Positions 42,491-51,314 of a stretch of 64,000 bases of DNA are shown here, piece by piece. Origin of the DNA: SB11 sp035906255. GTDB taxonomy: Bacteria > Bacteroidota > Bacteroidia > UBA8524. The DNA lies in assembly GCA_035906255.1 (NCBI GenBank), contig JAMIFM010000025.1, forward strand, positions 62,001 to 126,000, in the 5' to 3' direction. The notes under the pieces were generated by a model. It was not told where the DNA came from. It did not search any database and saw only the letters and a program-made list of their open reading frames with translations. A program made the translations under genes and the position numbers. The stretch's first letter is position 1. Each line of letters begins with the position of its first letter.

Positions 42491-44017
42491 CTACTGCTTT
42501 TCAATCCGTTTTGCTCTTACAATATTCACGTAATCCAAATTAGGATTAAGCCTTTGAAATGTATAGGAACTATCAAATTGCAAGTAGTAGCCTTCGGCCT
42601 TTTTGGGAGCTAAAGTGATAACAAAATACTCACCAACTGTTTCAATTTTTTGAGGGTCGGGTTCCCACCTTATACCATGCAAAGGTAAGTATCCGTGCAT
42701 GGCGTATTTATCCACCTCGTGCAGGTACACGGGCAAGCTATCAGTATAATATTGCTGCTTAAACCACTCTAAATTTTGATGGGTATGATAGGTAGTGAGC
42801 AAATTATTATAATAAATATCGCAACGGTTCACCTCGTTTGTTAAATCAATCGCAAGTCTTGCTTCGGCTTGCTTTTTGGCATCTTGCAAACTCCAAATCA
42901 TAGCTATTAATACTACAAATCTGAATGAGCGTTCTAATATTCCCCCTTTAATTGCTTTATCGTACAGAATATCAAAAGCTACACCCGCCATTACGGCCAG
43001 CAAAGGACAAATCCATAAAAACACCCTGTCGAACGGCTTATCCCCACGTATAAAACTAAACACAAACGGCAATAGTATAACAGCACTTAATATGCCTAAA
43101 CTTTTTATATCTGCTTTTTTATATAAGCCCACGCACAAACCTACACACAGCAGAATTAACAACAGGTAATAGGGTTTAAACAGATATCCCATAATCACCG
43201 CAGCTTCTTTCCATATCCCCCACCTGAAAAGCCCGTTTGATTTTACATAATCGTTGTTTAGTACTTGTTTTAACACAAGCAAGTAAAGCACAACAGCCAG
43301 CAACACGCCTGCAATAACAAAAGCAAAGCCCTTGGCCGCATTGGTTGCCAATGCAGTCTTAAGGCCACGGGTATTTATCTTTATAGCAAAAGACACAAAG
43401 GCAACAACCAAAAGAGCTGCTACTGCATATAAATTTGACGGAATGGTATAAATAAACAGCGCACTACACGCTAATATTCCCCACACGGCTTTGCGACTAC
43501 CGTTTACCAAAAGAGCAACTATACTGTTGGTAAGTAAGGCAGCAAGAAATATGCTTAACCCATAGCCTCGAACTTGGGTAACATAGTTGTGAAAAGGCAA
43601 CATACACATTAATGCTACCATTGCTACAATCCCGCCTTGCTGCCGGGTGAGTTTATCAGCCGCTGATTTAACAGCCAGCAACGCCCCCACACCAAACAAA
43701 GCGGGTAATAAGCGAACAATAAATACATTTTGAACGGCTTGTGCAAAGGTGTTTATACCCCACAACTTTAGCCAGCCGTTCATCAACACGCTAAAGAAAA
43801 TATGATTGTTGGGAACAGGATAATCGGTAACTGTTTTTTTGAAGGAGACAAGAATAAACTCCTCCAAACTCATTACTTCATCGTACCAAAAATCTACAAA
43901 AAACAAAGGTCTCAAAAACCATAAATAAGCGGCCACTAATACCAATACGGCAGCCCTTTCAATGTTTTTTTGTAATGATGCGGTACTCACTATAAAGTTG
44001 AGGTGTTTTTTAACCAA
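42491..44017 (-). CDS. Polytopic membrane glycosyltransferase-like protein (GT39/ArnT type)
   Basis: 508 aa. The start is uncertain: TTG 44017 or GTG 43990, as no early ATG exists. At least ten membrane helices are visible. FVDFWYDEVMSLEEF after the first helix carries the acidic pair typical of GT-C enzymes that use polyprenyl-linked sugars, and VTQVRGYGLSIFL and RGDKPFDRVFLWICPLLAVM resemble family members. A soluble C-terminal domain follows (YNNLLTTYHTHQNLEWFKQQ). The sugar and acceptor cannot be told. Confidence 0.8.
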   Translation of the reverse strand: MVKKHLNFIVSTASLQKNIERAAVLVLVAAYLWFLRPLFFVDFWYDEVMSLEEFILVSFKKTVTDYPVPNNHIFFSVLMNGWLKLWGINTFAQAVQNVFIVRLLPALFGVGALLAVKSAADKLTRQQGGIVAMVALMCMLPFHNYVTQVRGYGLSIFLAALLTNSIVALLVNGSRKAVWGILACSALFIYTIPSNLYAVAALLVVAFVSFAIKINTRGLKTALATNAAKGFAFVIAGVLLAVVLYLLVLKQVLNNDYVKSNGLFRWGIWKEAAVIMGYLFKPYYLLLILLCVGLCVGLYKKADIKSLGILSAVILLPFVFSFIRGDKPFDRVFLWICPLLAVMAGVAFDILYDKAIKGGILERSFRFVVLIAMIWSLQDAKKQAEARLAIDLTNEVNRCDIYYNNLLTTYHTHQNLEWFKQQYYTDSLPVYLHEVDKYAMHGYLPLHGIRWEPDPQKIETVGEYFVITLAPKKAEGYYLQFDSSYTFQRLNPNLDYVNIVRAKRIEKQ

Positions 44018-44047
44018 AATAAAACCCCACAGGGCGTAGTAAAAAGA

Positions 44048-44055
44048 TATTTTTG
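44048..44055 (+). promoter_or_regulatory. -7 promoter element of the NUDIX gene
   Basis: TATTTTTG fits TAnnTTTG, 16 nt before the GTG start at 44072. No -33 TTG at the usual distance. Confidence 0.35.
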
Positions 44056-44071
44056 AAAAAACTTTAACACC

Positions 44072-44626
44072 GTGAGTCAGGAAAACCCTTGGACGACCTT
44101 ATCATCAGAGATTGTACACGAAACCCCTTGGGTTCGCATCAACCATCATAAAGTAATAAACCCCGGCGGAAGCAACGGTATTTATACCGTTACTGAGTTT
44201 AAAAACCTTGCCATTGGGGTATTGCCGCTTGACGATGAGTATAACACTTGGATTGTGGGGCAATACCGCTACCCCATTAACCAATACAGTTGGGAAATAC
44301 CCGAAGGCGGCGGGCATTTGGATGTGGAGCCGATAGAAAGTGCAAAACGTGAATTACAGGAAGAATGCGGCGTTATAGCACGCGATTGGCAACTGCTGCT
44401 AACCAGCCATACCAGTAATAGTGCTACTAATGAGTACGCTTATATGTATGTGGCAAAGGGATTAAGTTTTACCGAACCCCACCCCGATGACGATGAACGC
44501 CTTGAAGTACGCAAACTCCCTTTTGCCGAACTGTATCGTATGGTAATGGATAATGAGGTAACCGACAGTCTAACCGTTATGACTGTGCTAAAGGCCAAAA
44601 TTTGGATGGACGAAGGAAAGATTTGA
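44072..44626 (+). CDS. NUDIX hydrolase
   Basis: 184 aa from GTG 44072. The Nudix box reads GGGHLDVEPIESAKRELQEE then CGV: the REL-QEE-CG core with the metal-binding glutamates is intact, while the first Glu of the consensus is a Val, an uncommon but known variant. FKNLAIGVLPLDDEYNTWIV and YRYPINQYSWEIPEGG resemble ADP-ribose pyrophosphatase-type enzymes. Substrate is likely a nucleoside diphosphate sugar, not certain. The next gene starts 4 bp after its stop. Confidence 0.88.
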   Translation: MSQENPWTTLSSEIVHETPWVRINHHKVINPGGSNGIYTVTEFKNLAIGVLPLDDEYNTWIVGQYRYPINQYSWEIPEGGGHLDVEPIESAKRELQEECGVIARDWQLLLTSHTSNSATNEYAYMYVAKGLSFTEPHPDDDERLEVRKLPFAELYRMVMDNEVTDSLTVMTVLKAKIWMDEGKI

Positions 44627-44630
44627 CATT

Positions 44631-45293
44631 ATGAAGTTACCCATACTACTTCTTTGTTTGCTACAACTAGGCTGTTTGCAGCCTGAACAAAACCATAAAT
44701 CCATTGAAGGGGAATGGTATTTAGTGAAAGACAATTACAAATCAGGGTGGGTTATATATACTCTCGACTACCTTAATATTGAAAACGACAGTATAACAGT
44801 TATTACATCGTGGCTTAACCGTATTCATGAAAAAATAAGTGTTTCTGAAAATACACTAACCATTGGTACGCGATCTTTCCCGACAAAGTTTTATACAGAT
44901 AGTTTGATAATTGATGGAAACAAATACGTAAAGGAAAAACCTTTTTATTATCACAACCCAACTATGGTGATAAACCTAGATACTGGCACATGTGAAAAAA
45001 GTATAACAGCATTAGGAACTGAAACTATCTCAGTAGGATACAAAGTCGACTCCGATACAGTTTTATATTTCTTGCATGGTAGTTATTATTCAAGTTTAGA
45101 TTCTTTAGCAGAACTACTTACCCCAATCCATCAAAATAAACCTCAATTACTACCATTTTATTTACTCATAGACAAAGGATTAAAAACGAACACAGTAATT
45201 GATTTAAAGAACACTCTTAATTCACTAGGCTATTTGAAAATATATAACACAACTATTTCAAATAGAAAAGCAACAGTGTTATGCGTAAGATAA
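44631..45293 (+). CDS. Lipoprotein of unknown function
   Basis: 220 aa. MKLPILLLCLLQLGC gives a lipobox with Cys15. The mature part is beta-rich at first (IEGEWYLVKDNYKSGWVIYT, as in lipocalin-like folds), and the C-terminal 60 residues (LLPFYLLIDKGLKTNTVIDL, then KNTLNSLGYLKIYN) faintly resemble the periplasmic ExbD/TolR domain. No firm family. It follows NUDIX closely, is somewhat more AT-rich than its neighbours, and no terminator is visible after it. Confidence 0.72.
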   Translation: MKLPILLLCLLQLGCLQPEQNHKSIEGEWYLVKDNYKSGWVIYTLDYLNIENDSITVITSWLNRIHEKISVSENTLTIGTRSFPTKFYTDSLIIDGNKYVKEKPFYYHNPTMVINLDTGTCEKSITALGTETISVGYKVDSDTVLYFLHGSYYSSLDSLAELLTPIHQNKPQLLPFYLLIDKGLKTNTVIDLKNTLNSLGYLKIYNTTISNRKATVLCVR

Positions 45294-45342
45294 CAACTAT
45301 CAACTAACCACAAGCAACCAACCAAACACCACTTTGGCTCAA

Positions 45343-45360
45343 CATTTGTATTTACAAATG
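45343..45360. repeat. Perfect palindrome upstream of the pirin gene
   Basis: CATTTGTA TT TACAAATG, 8-bp arms with a 2-bp centre, ending 13 bp before the pirin ATG. The size and position suit an operator for a dimeric repressor; no regulator gene is adjacent. Confidence 0.5.
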
Positions 45361-45373
45361 AAATCTTACGACA

Positions 45374-46240
45374 ATGAGCCGAAAAGTAATTAAAACATAC
45401 GCCGCTACAAGAGAATTGCTGGCACCGGGTATGTATATAAACCGTCCCTTACCCAATAGGGAATTGAAACATTTTGACCCTTTTTTATTGCTTGACCAAA
45501 TGGGACCTACCCAACAAGGCCCCGGCTCGCAAAGAGGTACTGATGAGCATCCCCACAGGGGATTTATTACGCTATCGTATATTCTTGAAGGCGAGATTGA
45601 ACACAAAGACAGTAAAGGTAATCTTGGTTTGGCAAAATCGGGCGGTATGCAATACATGATTGCCGGAAGCGGTATCATCCATTCAGAAAAACAAAGCAAA
45701 CAGTTTTCTGAAAATGGGGGAATGCTACATGGTTTCCAACTATGGATAAACCTGCCTGCCAAACACAAAGGCCATCAACCCGAATATTTTAATCTGAACG
45801 ACAACGAGATTCCCCGTCATAAGTTTGATAACGGGGCTTACCTGAAAGTACTTGCGGGAAGCTACGGAGAGCATATATCACCAGTTAAAACATTTAGCCC
45901 TGTATTTGTGTACCACTTGCACTTGCCTGCAAAAACCAACGTGATGCTTGAGGTGCCGCTTGATTATCACATTTTTGCTTATATCCCTAAAAATGAGGTG
46001 TTGTTAGGCGAGGATAAAACTCCTGTAACAGGCTACCACATGGCAATATTAGATGAACACAGCGTGGGGCTACCTGTTAGCAACCCATCTGATGAAGACC
46101 GCGATATAATGCTATTTGGCGGTGTACCCATCGGAGAACCTATTGTGCCTTACGGCCCTTTTGTGATGAATAGTTTTAAAGAAATACAAACGGCTATAAT
46201 GGATTATGAAGCGGGCAAGTATGGTGAAATAGACTTTTAA
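45374..46240 (+). CDS. Pirin-family protein
   Basis: 288 aa. HFDPFLLLDQMGP and DEHPHRGFITLSYILEGEIE (His pair of the metal site near 56-58), GIIHSEKQS (His and Glu ligands), and the second cupin half with SPVFVYHLHLPAKTN: a bicupin. Bacterial pirins include quercetin 2,3-dioxygenases and proteins that regulate pyruvate metabolism; which applies is unclear. Preceded by an 18-bp palindrome. Confidence 0.92.
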   Translation: MSRKVIKTYAATRELLAPGMYINRPLPNRELKHFDPFLLLDQMGPTQQGPGSQRGTDEHPHRGFITLSYILEGEIEHKDSKGNLGLAKSGGMQYMIAGSGIIHSEKQSKQFSENGGMLHGFQLWINLPAKHKGHQPEYFNLNDNEIPRHKFDNGAYLKVLAGSYGEHISPVKTFSPVFVYHLHLPAKTNVMLEVPLDYHIFAYIPKNEVLLGEDKTPVTGYHMAILDEHSVGLPVSNPSDEDRDIMLFGGVPIGEPIVPYGPFVMNSFKEIQTAIMDYEAGKYGEIDF

Positions 46241-46272
46241 TAGTTTAGCCGCAGCCACTCACCGAAAAAAAC

Positions 46273-46280
46273 TACCTTTG
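46273..46280 (+). promoter_or_regulatory. -7 promoter element of rseP
   Basis: TACCTTTG fits TAnnTTTG, 48 nt upstream of the ATG at 46329. It would give a separate transcript for rseP-hscB. Confidence 0.4.
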
Positions 46281-46328
46281 CCGCTCGCAAATTTGTAATA
46301 TCGCCCACTAATAATTAAATAAACATAG

Positions 46329-47651
46329 ATGGATGTATTGGTAATGGCCGGACAGTTGATTCTATCACTGGCCATTTTGGTAACCCTGCACGAGTTAGGA
46401 CACTTTTTAGCCGCAAGAGCTTTTGGTATTAAGGTAGAGAAATTCTATCTGTTTTTTGATGCGTGGGGATTTAAACTATTCAGCTTTAAAAAAGGCGACA
46501 CGGAATACGGTATAGGATGGCTGCCATTGGGCGGTTATGTAAAAATAGCAGGGATGATTGATGAATCGCTGGACACCGACCAGTTGAAACACGACCCTGA
46601 GCCTTGGGAATTTCGCGCTAAACCGGCATGGCAACGACTAATTGTAATGATTGGCGGTGTTACCGTAAATGCCATTTTAGGTATATTAATTTTTGCTTTC
46701 TTAGCGTTTGGTTACGGCCGCGAGTCAGAACCGATGGAAAAAGCCATACACGGTATTGCTGCTCTTGATTTGGGACGTAGTGTGGGTTTTGAAGACGGTG
46801 ATAAGATTCTTGAAATTGACGGTAAAAAAGTAAGCACTTTCAGAGAAGTATTAAACCCCAACCATTACCTGAACGGCGCTATATATACTGTTGAGCGTGA
46901 TGGTAAAAAGGTTGATATTTCTTTGCCCAAAGGATTTATTGACAGCATGGCGGATAATAAAAACAATTTTATTACCATGCGCACCAAGTTTACTGTTGAC
47001 TCTACTTATTTAAATGCAAACGGCAAAAGCCCTGCATTGAAAAAAGGTGATAAAATTATTGAGATATTTGGGCAACGTGTTGGTTATTTCCATGAGTTTA
47101 CAAGCGTTGTAAGAAAACATCCCCAGCATTGGGCACCGCTAAAAGTTGTGCGAGGTAAAGACACTCTACAATTTGTAGCCAATATTGATAAAAACGGTAA
47201 AATGGGTATTATCCAAAAAACCGATTTACCCGATACCGTTATTGTTGAACACTTTAGTTTTGGACAAAGCTTTGGTGTTGGCTATGATTTAGCTGCTGAA
47301 AACCTAAGCCTTAACGTTCGTTTCTTTGGCAAAATATTTAAAGGCGAAGCCGATGCTTCAAAATCGCTTTCAGGCCCTGTGGGTATTGCCCAACAATTTG
47401 GTGGCGATTGGGATTGGCAACGTTTTTGGAACTTGACAGGTTTGCTATCTGTAATCCTTGCCTTTATGAACTTGTTGCCAATACCCGCCCTTGATGGCGG
47501 ACACGTGGTGTTCCTGTTGATAGAAATGGTATCAGGTCGTCCCTTGCCCGAAAAATTCCTGCACGTGATGCAAGTAATCGGTATGGTGATATTGCTGGCC
47601 TTAATGGTATTTATCTTTGGTAACGATTTTTATAAAATATTCACTAAGTAA
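46329..47651 (+). CDS. rseP: Site-2 zinc metalloprotease RseP
   Basis: 440 aa. HELGH at 21-25 in the first membrane helix, GIGWLPLGGYVKIAGM, two periplasmic PDZ-like domains between (VGFEDGDKILEIDGKKV and PALKKGDKIIEIFGQRV), and NLLPIPALDGG (the Asp ligand) in a late helix: a complete intramembrane protease. RseP cuts anti-sigma factors and clears signal peptides in the membrane. hscB follows 3 bp after its stop. Confidence 0.95.
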   Translation: MDVLVMAGQLILSLAILVTLHELGHFLAARAFGIKVEKFYLFFDAWGFKLFSFKKGDTEYGIGWLPLGGYVKIAGMIDESLDTDQLKHDPEPWEFRAKPAWQRLIVMIGGVTVNAILGILIFAFLAFGYGRESEPMEKAIHGIAALDLGRSVGFEDGDKILEIDGKKVSTFREVLNPNHYLNGAIYTVERDGKKVDISLPKGFIDSMADNKNNFITMRTKFTVDSTYLNANGKSPALKKGDKIIEIFGQRVGYFHEFTSVVRKHPQHWAPLKVVRGKDTLQFVANIDKNGKMGIIQKTDLPDTVIVEHFSFGQSFGVGYDLAAENLSLNVRFFGKIFKGEADASKSLSGPVGIAQQFGGDWDWQRFWNLTGLLSVILAFMNLLPIPALDGGHVVFLLIEMVSGRPLPEKFLHVMQVIGMVILLALMVFIFGNDFYKIFTK

Positions 47652-47654
47652 CGT

Positions 47655-48194
47655 TTGACTACTGCCAACTATTTTGAGTTTTTTGACCTTAGGGTAGCTT
47701 TTAACATTGATGAAAAGCTACTAAAAGACAAATACTACCAGAATACCCGCAGCTACCATCCCGACCATTTCGGGCAGGAAGACAGTGCCAAACAAGCTGA
47801 AATGCTTGAGTTGAGTACCCTTAACAATACTGCCTACAAAACCTTAAAAGACTATTACCGCCGTGTGCACCATATTTTGGATTTGCACGGTTTAGTAACT
47901 GAAGGGGACAAACACTCGTTATCTCCTGATTTTTTGATGGAGATGATGGACATTAACGAGGCTTTGATGGAGTTTGAATTAAACCCTGACCAAGATATGA
48001 TTGCAGGGCTGCAAAAACAGGTAGAAGCATTACAAACAGATATTGATATGCAACTTGCAAGCATCGGTTTAAAATTTGATGCCGCAAACGACGCTGATAA
48101 ACAAACACTTCTGTTAAGTGCTAAAGAAATTTATCATAAACGTAAATATATTTTGCGCTTAATAGAAACTTTACATACATTTGCAACCCCTTAA
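47655..48194 (+). CDS. hscB: Fe-S cluster co-chaperone HscB (Hsc20)
   Basis: 179 aa from TTG 47655. A J-domain with HPD at 35-37 (KYYQNTRSYHPDHFGQEDSA) and a C-terminal three-helix bundle (SPDFLMEMMDINEALMEFEL) that holds the scaffold protein IscU. HscB recruits IscU to the HscA chaperone during Fe-S cluster transfer. No other isc genes are near; it is translationally close to rseP. The end of the gene overlaps a promoter for tRNA-Leu. Confidence 0.93.
   Translation: MTTANYFEFFDLRVAFNIDEKLLKDKYYQNTRSYHPDHFGQEDSAKQAEMLELSTLNNTAYKTLKDYYRRVHHILDLHGLVTEGDKHSLSPDFLMEMMDINEALMEFELNPDQDMIAGLQKQVEALQTDIDMQLASIGLKFDAANDADKQTLLLSAKEIYHKRKYILRLIETLHTFATP
48153..48183 (+). promoter_or_regulatory. Promoter of tRNA-Leu inside hscB 3' end
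   Basis: TTG (48153-48155), 20 nt, TACATTTG (48176-48183): a textbook match to the Bacteroidota promoter. Predicted start near 48190, about 50 nt before the tRNA. Confidence 0.65.
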
Positions 48195-48241
48195 ACATCC
48201 CTGTTATACGTAATAGTGCGGTGTTAAAAGGAAAACTACCT

Positions 48242-48325
48242 GCCCAGGTGGCGGAATTGGTAGACGCGCTGGTCTCAAACACCAGTGAGCTAACACTCGT
48301 ACCGGTTCGACCCCGGTCTTGGGCA
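48242..48325 (+). tRNA. tRNA-Leu (anticodon CAA)
   Basis: GCCCAGG acceptor strand pairs with CTTGGGC (one G-U); D-arm GCGGAATTGGTAGACGC; anticodon stem CTGGT / ACCAG with loop CTCAAAC giving CAA; a long variable arm (TGAGCTAACACTCGT) as in class II tRNAs; T-arm CCGGTTCGACCCCGG. It reads UUG codons. The discriminator is A at 48325 and CCA is not encoded (CAC follows). Confidence 0.96.
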
Positions 48326-48331
48326 CACTTC

Positions 48332-48366
48332 AAAAGCCTTTCAGAATTTCTGAAAGGCTTTTTTTG
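48332..48366. terminator. Terminator between tRNA-Leu and the ABC-F gene
   Basis: Near-perfect stem AAAAGCCTTTCAGAA / TTCTGAAAGGCTTTT followed by T7 on the plus strand. On the minus strand it also has T4, so it can stop both convergent transcripts. Confidence 0.92.
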
Positions 48367-48368
48367 TT

Positions 48369-49958
48369 TTACTCCACAGCCAAGGTTCGTTGAATATTTA
48401 ACTGTTCTAAGAAATGCTCATCGTGTGAAATGATAAGAAGAGTGCCCTTAAAACTGTTAATTGCCACTGCAAGTATTTCAATATTCTGTATATCTAAATT
48501 ATTGGTAGGCTCATCAAGTATAATTACATCGGGGGGCTTATTGCCAATGGTTATGCAGCAAAGCAACAGCCGCATCTTCTCGCCGCCGCTTAATACTTTG
48601 CAGGGCTTATCCCAAAAGTCTGCTGTAAATAAAAACCTTGCAAGCCTTGTTTTTATTTCATGTTCCTGCAAACCTCCTGTATTAAACAGGCTTACTTGTT
48701 CAAAAACGCTCAGTGCATCATTAATAAGCGTATAGTCCTGATCAATGTAAACAGAATGCGTAATAGCATTACTAATATAGCCTTGTATCGGTAATCTTTC
48801 GCCTAATATCGTGCGTATTAACGTGGTTTTTCCCGAACCGTTTTTACCCTTTATAGCAATACGTTCGCCACTTGTAATAATAAAACTAACAGGTTGTTTC
48901 CAAAGCGGGGTACTACCGTACGAATAGTTGATGTCAGAACCTTTTACAAGAATTTTACCCTTGTGCAGGTTTGAGTAATCAAAGTCAAACTTCATTTTAT
49001 CAATCTCAGGTAATTCTTTGCGCAAGTCATTCAGGTCTTTGGTAATAGTCTCAATTTTTTCATTGTGTTTCTCTTTCAGTCGGGCGGTACTCTTTTCAGC
49101 ATTATTTCTCAATGTGTTTAACATTATGGTAGGAGTGCCTGCCTTAATTTGCTTCCCTTTTCCCTTAGCGTCCAACTTCTGCTTGCGTTCGTTCGCTTCG
49201 CGTTCGGTTTCTTTTGCCGTACGCAACGCTTTTTCTTTTCCCCTTATATCATTAATCAAAGCATTGCTTTGCAATTGTTTTTGCGCGGCATAAAACTCGT
49301 AATTACCGCCGTAAGCAGTTATTTGCCCTTTACTGAGTTCAAAAACGGTTTTAAGCAGGTTTAGCAGCTTCTTATCATGGCTTACCACCACTATTGTTTT
49401 AGTGGTTGATTTTATAAAATTATACAACAATAGCCTGCCTTCAGCGTCAAGGTGATTGCTGGGTTCGTCCAGCAATACCACTTCCGGTTGATGAATAGTT
49501 ATGCCCGCCAGCAGCACCTTTGTCTTTTGTCCCCCGCTTAAGGTTTCAAGTTTTTGGTTCAGGTGCACATCCGTCAATTGCCAATACTCAAATGCTTCCC
49601 TGCAACGTTCTTCCAAAGTCCAGTCATCATCCAACGTTGTTAGGTTTTCATCAGTCACATCGCCTGCAAGTATTTGTTTAAGAGCAGTAAGTTTATCAGC
49701 AACCTGTAATACTTCTGCTACGGTAAGATGATTGTATTGACCATAAATCTGAGGGATATAATATGGAGATGTGTTAGCCTGTATATTGCCGGTTGTGGGT
49801 GGCAGAATTCCCCCCAACAGTTTTAGCAAAGTAGTTTTTCCTGAACCGTTGTTACCAATCAGTGCAATTTTATCATTCCTGTTTATTGACAGGCTTAGAT
49901 TATCAAATAATAAGTCTTTATTGGGATGTGTGTAAGAAATGCCGTTTAACGAAATCAT
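48369..49958 (-). CDS. ABC-F family ATPase
   Basis: 529 aa. Two ABC domains with Walker A GNNGSGKT (about 36-43) and GKNGSGKT (about 364-371), signatures LSGGQKTK and LSGGEKMR, Walker B VVLLDEPSNHLD and VIILDEPTNNLD, and no membrane domain. The 80- to 100-residue charged linker between domains is the P-site interaction segment of ABC-F proteins, which act on ribosomes. Some protect against antibiotics, others are translation factors; its group cannot be told by eye. A structured leader with an AAGGAAA-type ribosome site precedes the ATG, as often seen in regulated ABC-F genes. Confidence 0.92.
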   Translation of the reverse strand: MISLNGISYTHPNKDLLFDNLSLSINRNDKIALIGNNGSGKTTLLKLLGGILPPTTGNIQANTSPYYIPQIYGQYNHLTVAEVLQVADKLTALKQILAGDVTDENLTTLDDDWTLEERCREAFEYWQLTDVHLNQKLETLSGGQKTKVLLAGITIHQPEVVLLDEPSNHLDAEGRLLLYNFIKSTTKTIVVVSHDKKLLNLLKTVFELSKGQITAYGGNYEFYAAQKQLQSNALINDIRGKEKALRTAKETEREANERKQKLDAKGKGKQIKAGTPTIMLNTLRNNAEKSTARLKEKHNEKIETITKDLNDLRKELPEIDKMKFDFDYSNLHKGKILVKGSDINYSYGSTPLWKQPVSFIITSGERIAIKGKNGSGKTTLIRTILGERLPIQGYISNAITHSVYIDQDYTLINDALSVFEQVSLFNTGGLQEHEIKTRLARFLFTADFWDKPCKVLSGGEKMRLLLCCITIGNKPPDVIILDEPTNNLDIQNIEILAVAINSFKGTLLIISHDEHFLEQLNIQRTLAVE

Positions 49959-49969
49959 AAGTTTCCTTC

Positions 49970-50045
49970 TTAAAAATGAATACTTATCGCACCTTGTTCC
50001 GATGCGACTAACTATATTTTCTGAAAGAAACGTTTCTTACACTTA
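49970..50045 (-). promoter_or_regulatory. Structured leader of the ABC-F gene
   Basis: On the minus strand the leader contains the perfect palindrome AAGAAACGTTTCTT, then TCGCA...TGCGA flanking a GGAACAAGG loop, then AGAAGGAAACTT directly before the ATG, a stronger ribosome site than usual in this genome. No start codon for a leader peptide is evident. The layout could support attenuation or translational control in response to ribosome-targeting drugs; inference only. Confidence 0.4.
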
Positions 50046-50069
50046 GAGGGTAATTATGATTTGTTGGGG

Positions 50070-50077
50070 CAAATATA
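50070..50077 (-). promoter_or_regulatory. -7 promoter element of the ABC-F gene
   Basis: TATATTTG on the minus strand fits TAnnTTTG; predicted start near 50063 gives a leader of about 105 nt covering the hairpins. Confidence 0.45.
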
Positions 50078-50162
50078 CGCTAATAAAATTGGGAGCGTAA
50101 AAAATGAAGAGGGTACGTAAACCTGTTTTGGGTTTTAATTACATAATGTTAAATGTTTGGTC

Positions 50163-50194
50163 TTGAAAGTTAAGGAGCCAAAAAGCTATATTTG
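50163..50194 (+). promoter_or_regulatory. Promoter of the deoxyhypusine synthase-like gene
   Basis: TTG (50163-50165), 21 nt, TATATTTG (50187-50194). Predicted start near 50201, about 23 nt before the ATG. Confidence 0.6.
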
Positions 50195-50223
50195 CACCCT
50201 AATTTTTTTAGACCCTACAAATC

Positions 50224-51198
50224 ATGACTAAAGGACCTATATCACAGTTTATCACCCACCACTACCGTCATTTTAACGCCGCTGCTTTGGTTGATGCTGC
50301 CAAAGGCTACGAAACCCACCTGCTTGAAGGCGGTAAAATGTTGGTGAGCCTTGCCGGTGCCATGAGTACTGCCGAACTTGGTATCTCATTGGCTGAAATG
50401 ATACGTCAGGATAAGGTGGCTATTATAAGCTGCACAGGGGCTAACCTTGAAGAAGATATAATGAACCTTGTGGCACATACCCATTACAAGCGTGTGCCTA
50501 ACTACCGTGATTTGAGCCCCAAAGAAGAGTGGGACTTGCTTGAGCAAGGATTTAACCGTGTTACCGATACCTGCATACCCGAAGAAGAAGCATTCCGTCG
50601 CATTCAACGCCATATTCACAAAATATGGAAAGATGCTGAGGATAGCGGCGAGCGTTACTTCCCACACGAGTATATGTATAAGCTGTTGTTAAGCGGCGTA
50701 ATGAAAGAAAATTACGAAATACCCGTTGAGCACAGTTGGATGATTGCAGCAGCCGAAAAGAACCTGCCCATTATTGTTCCCGGTTGGGAAGACAGTACCA
50801 TGGGTAACATTTTTGCCAGCTACTGTATAAAAGGCGAATTGAAAGCCGGCACCATGAAAAGCGGTATAGAATATATGGTATGGCTGGCCGATTGGTACCG
50901 TAATAACAGCGGTGGCAAAGGTGTAGGTTTCTTCCAGATTGGTGGCGGTATAGCGGGCGATTTCCCCATTTGCGTGGTGCCTATGATGTATCAGGATTTA
51001 GAGTGGCACGATGTTCCGTTTTGGAGCTATTTCTGCCAAATCAGTGATTCTACTACCTCTTACGGTTCATACAGCGGTGCAGTGCCCAATGAAAAAATTA
51101 CATGGGGTAAATTAGACATCAACACACCCAAATTTATAGTTGAGTCTGATGCCACCATTGTAGCCCCTTTGATATTCGCTTATTTGCTGGGCTGGTAA
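50224..51198 (+). CDS. Deoxyhypusine synthase-like enzyme
   Basis: 324 aa. LVSLAGAMSTAELGISLAEM and ISCTGANLEEDIMNLVAH near the N-terminus (NAD site), FFQIGGGIAGDFPICVVPMM, and the catalytic-lysine block VPNEKITWGKL toward the C-terminus all match deoxyhypusine synthase. In eukaryotes and archaea this enzyme moves the aminobutyl group of spermidine to a lysine of eIF5A. Bacteria lack eIF5A, so bacterial homologues probably make homospermidine-type polyamines or modify another target. The conserved Lys implies activity. It has its own promoter. Confidence 0.92.
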   Translation: MTKGPISQFITHHYRHFNAAALVDAAKGYETHLLEGGKMLVSLAGAMSTAELGISLAEMIRQDKVAIISCTGANLEEDIMNLVAHTHYKRVPNYRDLSPKEEWDLLEQGFNRVTDTCIPEEEAFRRIQRHIHKIWKDAEDSGERYFPHEYMYKLLLSGVMKENYEIPVEHSWMIAAAEKNLPIIVPGWEDSTMGNIFASYCIKGELKAGTMKSGIEYMVWLADWYRNNSGGKGVGFFQIGGGIAGDFPICVVPMMYQDLEWHDVPFWSYFCQISDSTTSYGSYSGAVPNEKITWGKLDINTPKFIVESDATIVAPLIFAYLLGW

Positions 51199-51314
51199 GG
51201 GCTTCTTCCCTCCACTCACCCCAAGTAAGCAGTTTATCATAAAAAATAATGTTGTCCGTGTATAATGGGCAACTATTGATAAATTAGTTGAAATACCCTT
51301 TAGGGGTGAGTGAA

